A DNA stretch of 5,395 bases. It comes from Pseudomonadota bacterium. Lineage in GTDB: Bacteria > Pseudomonadota > Gammaproteobacteria > Burkholderiales > Methylophilaceae. The position numbers and the translations under genes were made by a program. The stretch lies in NCBI GenBank assembly GCA_023459535.1, contig JAEWTK010000016.1, positions 1 to 5,395 on the forward strand, written 5' to 3'. The first letter of the stretch is position 1. The number at the start of each line of letters is the position of its first letter. This document shows, one piece after another, positions 1 through 5,392 of this stretch. The notes beneath the pieces were generated by a model. It was not told where the DNA came from, made no database searches, and saw only the letters and a program-made list of their open reading frames with translations.

Positions 1-454
1 GTGCCAGGGTCTTCAATTGCTGAATAGCGGCAGGACGATAAACGTCGGCACTGGCCAGCAGCACTTTCTTTTTCTGCTCCTTGAGCAGGCGCGCCAGCTT
101 GGCAGAGGTCGTGGTCTTGCCCGAACCCTGCAGACCGGCCATCAGGATGATCGCCGGTGGCACGGCAGCAAGGTCCAGCCCTACACCTTTGGCGCCCATC
201 AGCTCGGTCAATTCATCATGCACGACCTGGATCACGGCTTGGCCCGGTGTCAGGCTTTGCAGCACTTCGCGGCCCTGTGCACGTTCCTTGACCTTGGCGA
301 TGAAGTCTTTCACCACCGGCAGGGCAACGTCGGCCTCAAGCAGAGCCATGCGCACTTCACGCATGGCGTCTGCGATATTTTCTTCCGTCAAGCGCGCCTG
401 ACCACGCAGGGTCTTGATAACGCCTTGTAATCTACCGCTAAGATTTTCTAACAT
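1..454 (-). CDS. ffh: Signal recognition particle GTPase Ffh, N-terminal 151 codons (runs off left edge)
   Basis: Ffh is the cytoplasmic GTPase of the signal recognition particle. With 4.5S RNA it binds signal sequences of nascent membrane proteins and docks to FtsY. Translating the minus strand from ATG at 454 gives an uninterrupted frame to the window edge. Residues 1-90 form the helical N domain with the ALLEADV motif (37-43). The G domain begins with the P-loop GLQGSGKTTT (107-116), followed by DVYRPAA (137-143), the G2-region motif. The rest of the G domain and the Met-rich M domain lie outside the window; the family is about 450 residues. The start is supported by AGAGG at 462-466, seven bases before ATG, and by the N-terminus aligning with E. 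coli Ffh as I remember it. It is divergent from ypjD, the arrangement also known in E. coli. Confidence 0.97.
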   Translation of the reverse strand, partial: MLENLSGRLQGVIKTLRGQARLTEENIADAMREVRMALLEADVALPVVKDFIAKVKERAQGREVLQSLTPGQAVIQVVHDELTELMGAKGVGLDLAAVPPAIILMAGLQGSGKTTTSAKLARLLKEQKKKVLLASADVYRPAAIQQLKTLA

Positions 455-461
455 TAAGGAA

Positions 462-466
462 CCTCT
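462..466 (-). promoter_or_regulatory. Ribosome binding site of ffh
   Basis: The minus strand reads AGAGG here, seven bases before the ATG at 454. It is the clearest Shine-Dalgarno match in the window and fixes the ffh start codon. Confidence 0.8.
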
Positions 467-504
467 TGATTAATTCCATGAAGCAATTCTGTCTGGCGGC
501 GGCA

Positions 505-534
505 TTAACTTTAGCTTGTGCCGCATGCTATAGT
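505..534 (+). promoter_or_regulatory. Candidate sigma70 promoter for ypjD with extended -10
   Basis: The -10 hexamer TATAGT (529-534) is preceded by TG one base away (526-527), which makes an extended -10 element. A weak -35, TTAACT (505-510), lies 18 bases upstream. Transcription would start near 541, giving a leader of about 40 nt before the ypjD ATG at 582. I could not find an equally convincing promoter for the divergent ffh in the same 127-nt gap. This is inferred from consensus matching only. Confidence 0.5.
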
Positions 535-581
535 GATACGTAATTTCCGATTTTAACCCATTCACTCAAGCTAATGATTCC

Positions 582-1400
582 ATGAGCGCGTTTTTACCCT
601 ATTTGATCGTTGCGCTGATCTATGCCTTTGTCGCATTTGATTTCTGGCGCAGCACAAAAAGGCCGCAAGGCCAGAAGGCTTTGCACTGGCATTCTGCTGC
701 CATCGCCGTCGGCCTGCTGATACACGCTTGGCTGCTGTACAAGGGAATCTTCGTCGGCTCCGGTCAGCAAATTGGCCTTAGCCTGGATTTCGGCAATGCC
801 CTGTCGATGATCTTCTGGCTGACAGTACTAATTTACTGGATCACCGATATCCGGCAAACCTATAACAGCCTGCAGGCTTTCGTGCTGCCGCCGGCCGCGC
901 TGTTCGTACTGGTGCATGGCAGTATTCATGAATACAACGTACTGCCCTATACCGATCAACCGCTGTTCCTTGCGCACCTGATCATTGCCCTGCTGGCCTA
1001 CAGTCTATTTACTTTCGCAGCGCTGCATGCGTTATTGATGGCGGCCGCGGAACGCAGCATGCACAACAAACCCAGCCTGATCAAACTGGCGGATTTCCCG
1101 CCACTGATCGTCATGGAAAAAATGTTGTTCCGCGTGATTGGCTTGGGCTTTCTGCTACTGACGCTGACCTTGATCAGCGGCGTGATGTTTTCCGAACACA
1201 TCTTTCATCAGGCAATGAAATTCAACCACAAGAATGTCTTTGCCCTGCTCTCCTGGCTGATCTATGCCGGACTGCTGCTCGGCCGCTATATCTATGGCTG
1301 GCGAGGCATGACCGCCATACGCCTGACATTAAGCGGCTTCGTGCTGTTACTGCTGGCTTATGCCGGCACCAAGTTTGTCATGCAGTTTCTGCTGCATTAA
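582..1400 (+). CDS. ypjD: Inner membrane protein YpjD, cytochrome c assembly (CcsA/HemX-like) family
   Basis: A 272-residue polytopic membrane protein of the CcsA/CcmC-type cytochrome c assembly family, YpjD branch. Relatives with known function handle haem in cytochrome c maturation or tetrapyrrole metabolism; the exact role of YpjD is not settled. About eight hydrophobic segments are visible (roughly residues 4-21, 38-55, 68-88, 98-115, 127-155, 183-203, 217-236, 246-270). Histidines within or next to membrane segments (H48, H132, H216) are candidate haem or metal ligands. The motif HKNVFALLSW (216-225) and the ending around GWRGMTAIRLTLSGF are typical of the family. The length is close to E. 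coli YpjD (about 263). It sits divergently beside ffh, as in E. coli, which supports the assignment. No strong Shine-Dalgarno precedes ATG 582, but the N-terminus fits the family. It ends 6 nt from the convergent phosphatase gene. Confidence 0.9.
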   Translation: MSAFLPYLIVALIYAFVAFDFWRSTKRPQGQKALHWHSAAIAVGLLIHAWLLYKGIFVGSGQQIGLSLDFGNALSMIFWLTVLIYWITDIRQTYNSLQAFVLPPAALFVLVHGSIHEYNVLPYTDQPLFLAHLIIALLAYSLFTFAALHALLMAAAERSMHNKPSLIKLADFPPLIVMEKMLFRVIGLGFLLLTLTLISGVMFSEHIFHQAMKFNHKNVFALLSWLIYAGLLLGRYIYGWRGMTAIRLTLSGFVLLLLAYAGTKFVMQFLLH

Positions 1401-1406
1401 TCTCAA

Positions 1407-2069
1407 CTACCTCAAACTGATGATCGGCCAGCCCTGCTGTTCAGCATGGGCGCGCAGCACATCATCCGGATCAACCGCCACCGGCTGCTTCACCTGCTTC
1501 ATCAATGGCAAATCATTGTGTGAATCGCTGTAGAACCAAGTCGTTTCGAAATCATTCAGTGACTTGCCGCGTGCTGCCATCCATTCATGCAGGCGCTTGA
1601 CCTTGCCTTCCTGAAAACTCGGCAGGCCGGAGACATTACCGGTGAATTCACCATCAATCTGCTCAGGGTCGGTGCCGATCAGGTGCTCGACACCGAAGGC
1701 GGTAGCTATCGGTCGCGTCACGAAGCTGTTGGTCGCCGTAATGATCATCAGGAGATCACCATTGGCCTTGTGCTGGTTCACCAGCGCCTTGGCCTTTTCC
1801 GTCATCATCGGTCGCACCTTGTGTTCCAGGTACTGTTGAAGGAATTCATCCAGCTTGACACGCGGATGGTCGGACAAAGGCTTCAGCTGAAACTTGAGAA
1901 AGGCATAGATATCCAGCCGGCCCGCCTTGTAATCTTCATAGAACTCGATGTTCTTCGCTTCGTGCTCTTCACGCTTGAGCAGGCCCTGTTCAATTAAAAA
2001 CTGGCCCCACTGAAAGTCGCTGTCACCCGCTAGCAAGGTGTTATCAAGATCAAATATCGCTAAATTCAA
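1407..2069 (-). CDS. HAD superfamily subfamily IB phosphatase (SerB/CicA-like)
   Basis: A cytoplasmic Mg2+-dependent phosphomonoesterase of the HAD-IB family. Counting from TTG 2069 (220 residues), motif I is FDLDNTL with the nucleophile D7 and acid/base D9. The following GDSD is typical of this subgroup. Motif II is ITAT with T111, motif III is the lysine K156, and motif IV is YSDSHNDLPL with D182 and D186. All catalytic positions are present. Between motifs I and II is the helical cap typical of subfamily I. No ATG is available near the N-terminus. TTG at 2081 (immediately after an in-frame TGA) would add four residues. TTG at 2069 is preferred because GGGGA lies five bases upstream and the protein then begins NLAIFDLDNTL like its relatives. 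The substrate is unknown: phosphoserine or histidinol phosphate are possible, since a Pseudomonas relative has, as I recall, been reported as a histidinol-phosphate phosphatase. It is last in the leuA-led gene run. Confidence 0.9.
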   Translation of the reverse strand: MNLAIFDLDNTLLAGDSDFQWGQFLIEQGLLKREEHEAKNIEFYEDYKAGRLDIYAFLKFQLKPLSDHPRVKLDEFLQQYLEHKVRPMMTEKAKALVNQHKANGDLLMIITATNSFVTRPIATAFGVEHLIGTDPEQIDGEFTGNVSGLPSFQEGKVKRLHEWMAARGKSLNDFETTWFYSDSHNDLPLMKQVKQPVAVDPDDVLRAHAEQQGWPIISLR

Positions 2070-2086
2070 ACTATTCCCCAATCAAC

Positions 2087-2977
2087 TCAAACTTCAGGCT
2101 TGGCCCTGAATGGCATCACCAGCAGCACGCCGACGATAATGATGACCAATGCCACGATCTCCTGCACATCAACCACCTCGTTCGCCAGCCAGACACCGAG
2201 AAACATCGCCACAACAGGATTAACAAAGGTATTGCTGGTAGCCAGTGCCGGGCGCACGGTTCTCAACAGATACTGGTATGCGCTGTAAGCAATAATGGAG
2301 CCAAAGAATATAAGAAAAACCATGGACCACAAAGACTTATCGCTGATCGTGGCCGGCCATGGCTCGCCTTGTACCAGACACACCACGATTAAAACCGCGC
2401 CGCCCATCAGCATTTGCGCAGCACTGCCCATGACACCCGCAGGCATCGGCAGATGCTTGCCCCACACCGAGCCGAACGCCCAGCTGATCGTCGCCAGCAG
2501 AATCAGCAACGCGCCCTCCGGGCTGGCGCGCAATGCGCCGCCACTGGCCAGCACGACAGCGCCGATCATGCCAAGCAGGATACCGAGCCACTCGCGACGG
2601 CTGTGCGATTCACCCCATAGTGTCGCAAACAGGCCTATCCACAAGGGTACGGTAGCGACCGCCATGGCAGCGGCGCTAGTTGAAACGGTCTTTTGCGCAA
2701 CCGCGACGGCGACATTGCCGATCGACAGCAAGAGCACACCGACCACCAGTGCACCCAGCCATTCTTTCGGCCTGGGAGCGGGGTAACCGCGCCAGCGCAG
2801 ACAGGCATACAAGATTCCGCCGGCCAGACTGAAACGGATCGCCGCCATCACGAACGGGCTGAAGCTCTCGATGGCGAAGAACATGGCAAGATAAGTAGCG
2901 CCCCAGAAGAAATAGAGCGCCAGCAAGGCTAGTGGCACCAGCACGCGCTGACGTCCTTCTGCATTAAACCGCATCAT
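2087..2977 (-). CDS. yedA: EamA/DMT-family transporter, YedA-like
   Basis: A 296-residue inner-membrane protein of the drug/metabolite transporter superfamily. These proteins typically export or exchange small metabolites, including amino acids. Ten hydrophobic segments form two EamA repeats (about residues 12-145 and 155-290). The first segment carries FFWGATYLA (23-31). Other hallmarks are ATVPLW (108-113), ISWAFGSVWG (164-173), FGSIIAYSAYQYL (225-237) and PALATSNTFVNPVVA (243-257). These closely resemble E. coli YedA as I remember it, hence the symbol, although the substrate is not known. Two ATG codons in tandem (2977 and 2974) could start translation. They lie in a perfect hairpin and no clear Shine-Dalgarno is present. 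The gene follows rnk by 56 nt and its stop is only 5 nt before the first possible phosphatase start, so the two are probably translated from one transcript. Confidence 0.9.
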   Translation of the reverse strand: MMRFNAEGRQRVLVPLALLALYFFWGATYLAMFFAIESFSPFVMAAIRFSLAGGILYACLRWRGYPAPRPKEWLGALVVGVLLLSIGNVAVAVAQKTVSTSAAAMAVATVPLWIGLFATLWGESHSRREWLGILLGMIGAVVLASGGALRASPEGALLILLATISWAFGSVWGKHLPMPAGVMGSAAQMLMGGAVLIVVCLVQGEPWPATISDKSLWSMVFLIFFGSIIAYSAYQYLLRTVRPALATSNTFVNPVVAMFLGVWLANEVVDVQEIVALVIIIVGVLLVMPFRAKPEV

Positions 2978-2988
2978 GTTGATGATGC
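2971..2988 (-). repeat. Perfect stem-loop covering the yedA start codons
   Basis: GCATCAT (2971-2977), a 4-base loop and ATGATGC (2982-2988) form a perfect 7-bp inverted repeat. On the transcribed (minus) strand the downstream arm contains both candidate start codons, 2977 and 2974. No T-run follows, so it is not an intrinsic terminator. It may hold the translation start in a helix, which is inference from the sequence. Confidence 0.6.
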
Positions 2989-3033
2989 TTTAGAACGCAA
3001 GGTATGCGCGAGCGACGGTGCGCCCCGCATCGT

Positions 3034-3465
3034 TCATAGCTGGTAGTTGCCTGCGGCTTCCGGCTGATAGTGCACCGCTTCGATCTGTAGCTCATGCACG
3101 CCGCTCGGCATCTGCCAGCTGACCTTGTCACCGACCTGATAACCGAGAATAGCCATACCTAATGGTGCGAGCACAGATATCCGGCCTTCAGTTGAATCGG
3201 CATCCTCCGGAAATACCAGCGTGCAGGTAATCTCCTTGCCGGAGGTCAAATCTTTCAGCGTTACCCTGGAATTCATGGTGACGACATCGGCAGGAACCGT
3301 TTCCTGACTGACTTCCGCGCAACGTGCCAGCTCCTCTTCCAGTTGGTCGAGACCGGTCGGCACGGGGCCTCCTCGCTTGCGCAACTGCTCGGTCATGGCA
3401 AACAGCCTGTTCATGTCATAGCTGGTAACTTGGATCTTGCCCTTGGGCGCTACTTTAGTGTTCAT
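3034..3465 (-). CDS. rnk: Nucleoside diphosphate kinase regulator Rnk (GreA/GreB family)
   Basis: Rnk is a small Gre-factor homologue that binds RNA polymerase near the secondary channel. It was first identified as influencing nucleoside diphosphate kinase and succinyl-CoA synthetase levels. The 143-residue product has a short helical N-terminal part (about residues 13-55), much shorter than the GreA/GreB coiled coil, so transcript-cleavage activity is not expected. A FKBP-like GreA/B C-terminal domain follows (about 58-143). Diagnostic stretches are DVVTMNSRV (60-68), SVLAPLGMAILGYQVGD (97-113) and the ending YQPEAAGNYQL. These match E. coli Rnk (136 residues) almost motif for motif. ATG 3465 is preceded by AAGAGA about eight bases upstream. 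The gene starts 25 nt after the leuA stop, which suggests cotranscription with leuA. Confidence 0.95.
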   Translation of the reverse strand: MNTKVAPKGKIQVTSYDMNRLFAMTEQLRKRGGPVPTGLDQLEEELARCAEVSQETVPADVVTMNSRVTLKDLTSGKEITCTLVFPEDADSTEGRISVLAPLGMAILGYQVGDKVSWQMPSGVHELQIEAVHYQPEAAGNYQL

Positions 3466-3490
3466 TTTTGATATCTCTTTAAACTGATTT

Positions 3491-5029
3491 TTATACTTGC
3501 GGATGTGCGCGTTCTGACTTCGAATGCAATTTGTTCAAACCGTTCAGATACGCCTTGGCTGAAGCAACGACGATATCGGTATCTGCGCCCTGACCGTTGA
3601 CGATACGGCCGCCTTTGGAGAAACGCACGGTCACCTCGCCCTGGGCGTCGGTACCGCTGGTGATATTGTTGACCGAATACAGCTGCAATTCGGCACCGCT
3701 ATTGACGATGGACTCGATCGCCTTGAAGGTCGCATCGACAGGCCCACCGCCATCGGCTTCGGCTTTTTTCTCCTGGCCATTTTCAGAGATGGTCACGTTC
3801 GCGTGCGGCACTTCGCCAGTCTGCGAACACACATTCAAGTAAACCAGCTTAAAAATCTCGGAAGCGTCGCTGATGAACTCATCGCTCACCAAGGCATGCA
3901 AATCCTCATCGAAGATTTCCGATTTCTTGTCGGCCAGATCCTTGAATTTGGAGAACGCTGCGTTGAGCAATTCCTCACTCTCCAGTTCAATGCCCAATTC
4001 CTTCAAGCGTGAGCGGAAGGCATTGCGGCCGGAAAGCTTGCCCAAGGTGAGCTTGTTGGCACCCCAACCCACATCTTCGGCACGCATGATTTCATAGGTC
4101 TCGCGATGCTTGAGCACGCCATCCTGGTGGATGCCGGATTCATGCGAGAAGGCATTGGCACCGACCACGGCCTTGTTCGGCTGCACCGGATAGCCGGTGA
4201 TGCTGGAAACCAGCTTGGATGTCGGCACGATCTGGGTCGTATCGATGGTGGTTTCGAGATCGAACACGTCCTTGCGGGTGCGCACGGCCATGACGATCTC
4301 TTCAAGGCTGGCGTTACCTGCACGCTCGCCCAAGCCATTGATCGTACATTCGACCTGACGTGCACCACCCAACACGGCCGACAAGGAGTTGGCGACGGCC
4401 ATACCAAGGTCGTTATGACAATGCGTGGACCACACCACCTTGTCGGAATTCGGCACACGCTCGATCAACTGACGCATGCGCTCGCCCCACTGCACGGGAA
4501 TCGAGTAGCCGACGGTATCGGGCACGTTGATGGTCTTGGCACCGGCCTTGATAACGGCATCGAACACACGCACGAGAAAATCCATGTCGGAACGCACGGC
4601 ATCTTCAGCCGAGAATTCGACGTCATCGGTGTATTCCAGCGCCCACTTCACGGCCTGCACGGCGCGCTCGACGACCTGATCCGGCATCATGCGCAACTTA
4701 TTCTCCATGTGAATCGGCGAGGTGGCGATAAAGGTATGAATACGCCCCCTGGCAGCTGGCTTGATGGCCTCGCCCGCACGGCGCACATCGTTCTCGCTGG
4801 CGCGCGCCAATGAACAGACTGTAGAGTTCTTGATCACTTCGGCGATTGCATGAATCGACTCAAAATCACCCTGACTCGCGGCAGCAAAGCCGGCCTCGAT
4901 CACATTGACACCAAGTTTTTCCAACTGGCGGGCAATGCGCAGCTTCTCTTCCTTGGTCATGGCCGCGCCAGGGCTTTGTTCGCCATCGCGCAAAGTGGTG
5001 TCAAAAATGATTAATTCGTTCTTTTTCAT
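3491..5029 (-). CDS. leuA: 2-isopropylmalate synthase LeuA
   Basis: LeuA catalyses the first committed step of leucine synthesis: acetyl-CoA plus 2-oxoisovalerate gives 2-isopropylmalate. It is cytoplasmic and normally feedback-inhibited by leucine. The 512-residue product is full length (E. coli about 523). The TIM-barrel catalytic domain has [13 protein letters not shown] (9-21, with R14 and D15), the metal-binding HCHND (203-207, H203 and H205) and [13 protein letters not shown] (232-244, N239). The sub-domain motif [10 protein letters not shown] lies at 295-304. Residues about 390-512 form the C-terminal LeuA regulatory domain that binds leucine. All expected metal ligands are present and the frame is intact. 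ATG 5029 is preceded by a weak GGA (5038-5036) and overlaps the stop of a 23-codon upstream ORF as ATGA. A leucine-rich leader ORF upstream suggests leucine-responsive expression. It heads a run of minus-strand genes with rnk, yedA and the phosphatase. Confidence 0.98.
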   Translation of the reverse strand: MKKNELIIFDTTLRDGEQSPGAAMTKEEKLRIARQLEKLGVNVIEAGFAAASQGDFESIHAIAEVIKNSTVCSLARASENDVRRAGEAIKPAARGRIHTFIATSPIHMENKLRMMPDQVVERAVQAVKWALEYTDDVEFSAEDAVRSDMDFLVRVFDAVIKAGAKTINVPDTVGYSIPVQWGERMRQLIERVPNSDKVVWSTHCHNDLGMAVANSLSAVLGGARQVECTINGLGERAGNASLEEIVMAVRTRKDVFDLETTIDTTQIVPTSKLVSSITGYPVQPNKAVVGANAFSHESGIHQDGVLKHRETYEIMRAEDVGWGANKLTLGKLSGRNAFRSRLKELGIELESEELLNAAFSKFKDLADKKSEIFDEDLHALVSDEFISDASEIFKLVYLNVCSQTGEVPHANVTISENGQEKKAEADGGGPVDATFKAIESIVNSGAELQLYSVNNITSGTDAQGEVTVRFSKGGRIVNGQGADTDIVVASAKAYLNGLNKLHSKSERAHPQV

Positions 5030-5097
5030 GATTTTTCCATCAATTTAATGACAAGCGCCTGCTTGCCTGCATCAATAAATTCTATCGTCTTCTGCAT
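5026..5097 (-). CDS. Possible 23-codon mini-ORF overlapping the leuA start
   Basis: ATG 5097 opens a frame encoding [11 protein letters not shown], then [12 protein letters not shown], and ending at TGA 5028-5026. The stop overlaps the leuA ATG as ATGA, a common translational coupling arrangement. Its ribosome binding site would be AAGG about 11 bases upstream, which is weak and distant. It is in the same frame as the 40-codon leader ORF upstream, with only the leader's TAA interrupting the frame between them. I recognise no family. It may serve to couple translation into leuA, or be chance. Confidence 0.3.
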   Translation of the reverse strand: MQKTIEFIDAGKQALVIKLMEKS

Positions 5098-5140
5098 CAG
5101 ATGACGAACCTTGGTAAAACTGGTAATGGGGGTATATAGT

Positions 5141-5157
5141 CTGCGCGCTTAGCGCAG
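5141..5157 (-). repeat. Stem-loop with the leader ORF stop codon in its loop
   Basis: CTGCGC (5141-5146), a 5-base loop and GCGCAG (5152-5157) form a perfect 6-bp stem. On the minus strand the loop contains the TAA stop of the 40-codon leader ORF. No U-tract follows, so it is not an intrinsic terminator. Its downstream arm can alternatively pair over about five bases with the downstream arm of the stem at 5186-5209. Confidence 0.45.
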
Positions 5158-5271
5158 CAGATATGGGCGTAGCAGGGAGGCCAGACGCAGCGCATCTTGA
5201 GCGCGTGCGGCATGTTCAGCCACCGGATGGCTGATAGGGGTAAAAACTGAAATGTTCTGGTAAGCAAACAT
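5149..5271 (-). CDS. Candidate leucine-rich leader peptide of leuA (40 aa)
   Basis: ATG 5271 to TAA 5149 encodes 40 residues. The product starts MFAYQNISVFTPISHPVAEH and ends DALRLASLLRPYLLR. The first 27 residues contain no leucine and the last 13 contain six (codons 28, 30, 33, 34, 38, 39: five CTG and one CTA). This clustering, directly upstream of leuA and downstream of a good promoter, is what a leucine-sensing leader peptide would look like. An in-frame TAA lies upstream, and ATG 5271 is the only Met in the frame. No Shine-Dalgarno precedes it, and the predicted transcription start is only a few bases away, so translation may be leaderless. I do not recognise a named family. The alternative is a conserved small protein with an amphipathic C-terminal helix (about residues 17-40). 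A 70-codon frame overlapping in another register looks less protein-like. Confidence 0.55.
   Translation of the reverse strand: MFAYQNISVFTPISHPVAEHAARAQDALRLASLLRPYLLR
5186..5209 (-). repeat. Bulged stem-loop inside the leader ORF
   Basis: CGCA-GCGC (5186-5193) pairs with GCGC (5201-5204) and TGCG (5206-5209), with one bulged base at 5205 and a 7-base loop. It lies just before and over the first leucine codon of the leader ORF. GC-rich coding sequence yields such stems easily, so its role is uncertain. Confidence 0.35.
5216..5234 (-). repeat. Perfect 7-bp stem-loop inside the leader ORF
   Basis: TCAGCCA (5216-5222), a 5-base loop and TGGCTGA (5228-5234) form a perfect inverted repeat. It sits mid-way through the 40-codon leader ORF (codons about 13-19), upstream of the leucine codon cluster. 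In a ribosome-mediated mechanism it could act as a pausing hairpin. That role is inferred. Confidence 0.5.
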
Positions 5272-5280
5272 AGTGGTGGG

Positions 5281-5309
5281 AATATAAAGCTTTTATGGCC
5301 GGATGACAA
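5281..5309 (-). promoter_or_regulatory. Candidate sigma70 promoter for the leader ORF and leuA
   Basis: On the minus strand the -35 is TTGTCA (5309-5304) and the -10 is TATATT (5286-5281). Each matches the consensus in five of six positions, with the optimal 17-base spacer. Transcription would begin near A5274, only about three bases before the leader ATG at 5271. This is the best promoter match I found in the region. The run of minus-strand genes down to 1407 has no other convincing internal promoter that I could see. Confidence 0.65.
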
Positions 5310-5330
5310 CCATACATCGCTTTGTTTTTT

Positions 5331-5361
5331 TCTATCAAGACGATAGAGAAGAATTCCTATC
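5331..5361. repeat. Alternating CTATC/GATAG inverted repeats upstream of the leuA promoter
   Basis: TCTATC (5331-5336) and GATAGA (5342-5347) form a 6-bp inverted repeat with a 5-base spacer. A further CTATC follows at 5357-5361, so the middle element can pair with either neighbour. The first repeat is centred about 65 bases upstream of the predicted leuA transcription start. It could be an operator, but no regulator is identifiable. The surrounding DNA is AT-rich and I see no convincing gene in 5310-5395. Confidence 0.3.
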
Positions 5362-5376
5362 TTTCAAAAATCGCCC

Positions 5377-5392
5377 CTTGACCCACATCACA
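5377..5392. promoter_or_regulatory. CRP/FNR-family-like binding site at the right edge
   Basis: The plus strand reads TTGAC-CCAC-ATCAC (5378-5391), which matches the FNR/ANR consensus TTGAT-N4-ATCAA at eight of ten defined positions. On the minus strand the same DNA reads TGTGA-N6-TCAAG (5392-5377), which matches the CRP consensus TGTGA-N6-TCACA at eight of ten. It is about 110 bases upstream of the predicted leuA start. It might instead serve a gene beyond the window, since TTGACC could also be a plus-strand -35. Confidence 0.35.

Noticed and set aside
17..430. Open plus-strand frames opposite ffh
   Set aside because: The opposite strand encodes an unmistakable Ffh N-terminus. These frames show no family motif and are antisense shadows.
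1384..1396. Small GCAG/CTGC inverted repeat at the end of ypjD as terminator
   Set aside because: It is a four- to five-base stem inside the coding sequence and is not followed by a T-run.
2295..2786. Plus-strand frame of 163 codons opposite yedA
   Set aside because: It is Ser/Thr/Pro-rich low-information sequence, fully antisense to a well-supported ten-segment transporter.
2978..3033. Terminator between rnk and yedA
   Set aside because: GC-rich partial repeats (ATGCG/CGCAT) are present but form no stable perfect stem and have no T-tract, so they do not support an operon break.
4106..4813. Long plus-strand frame (235 codons) opposite leuA
   Set aside because: It lies entirely within leuA, is His/Gly-rich without motifs, and arises from the codon bias of the GC-rich opposite strand.
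5030..5148. Classical intrinsic attenuator between leader ORF and leuA
   Set aside because: The only T-run on the transcribed strand (TTTT near 5116) is not preceded by a GC-rich stem. A short CAAGC/GCTTG stem near 5051-5064 is not followed by Ts.
5097..5309. 70-codon minus-strand frame overlapping the leuA leader
   Set aside because: It starts inside the predicted -35 element, upstream of the likely transcript start. Its composition is unlike a normal protein (many Cys, Trp and Pro with no coherent pattern), and the overlapping 40-codon frame is more protein-like.
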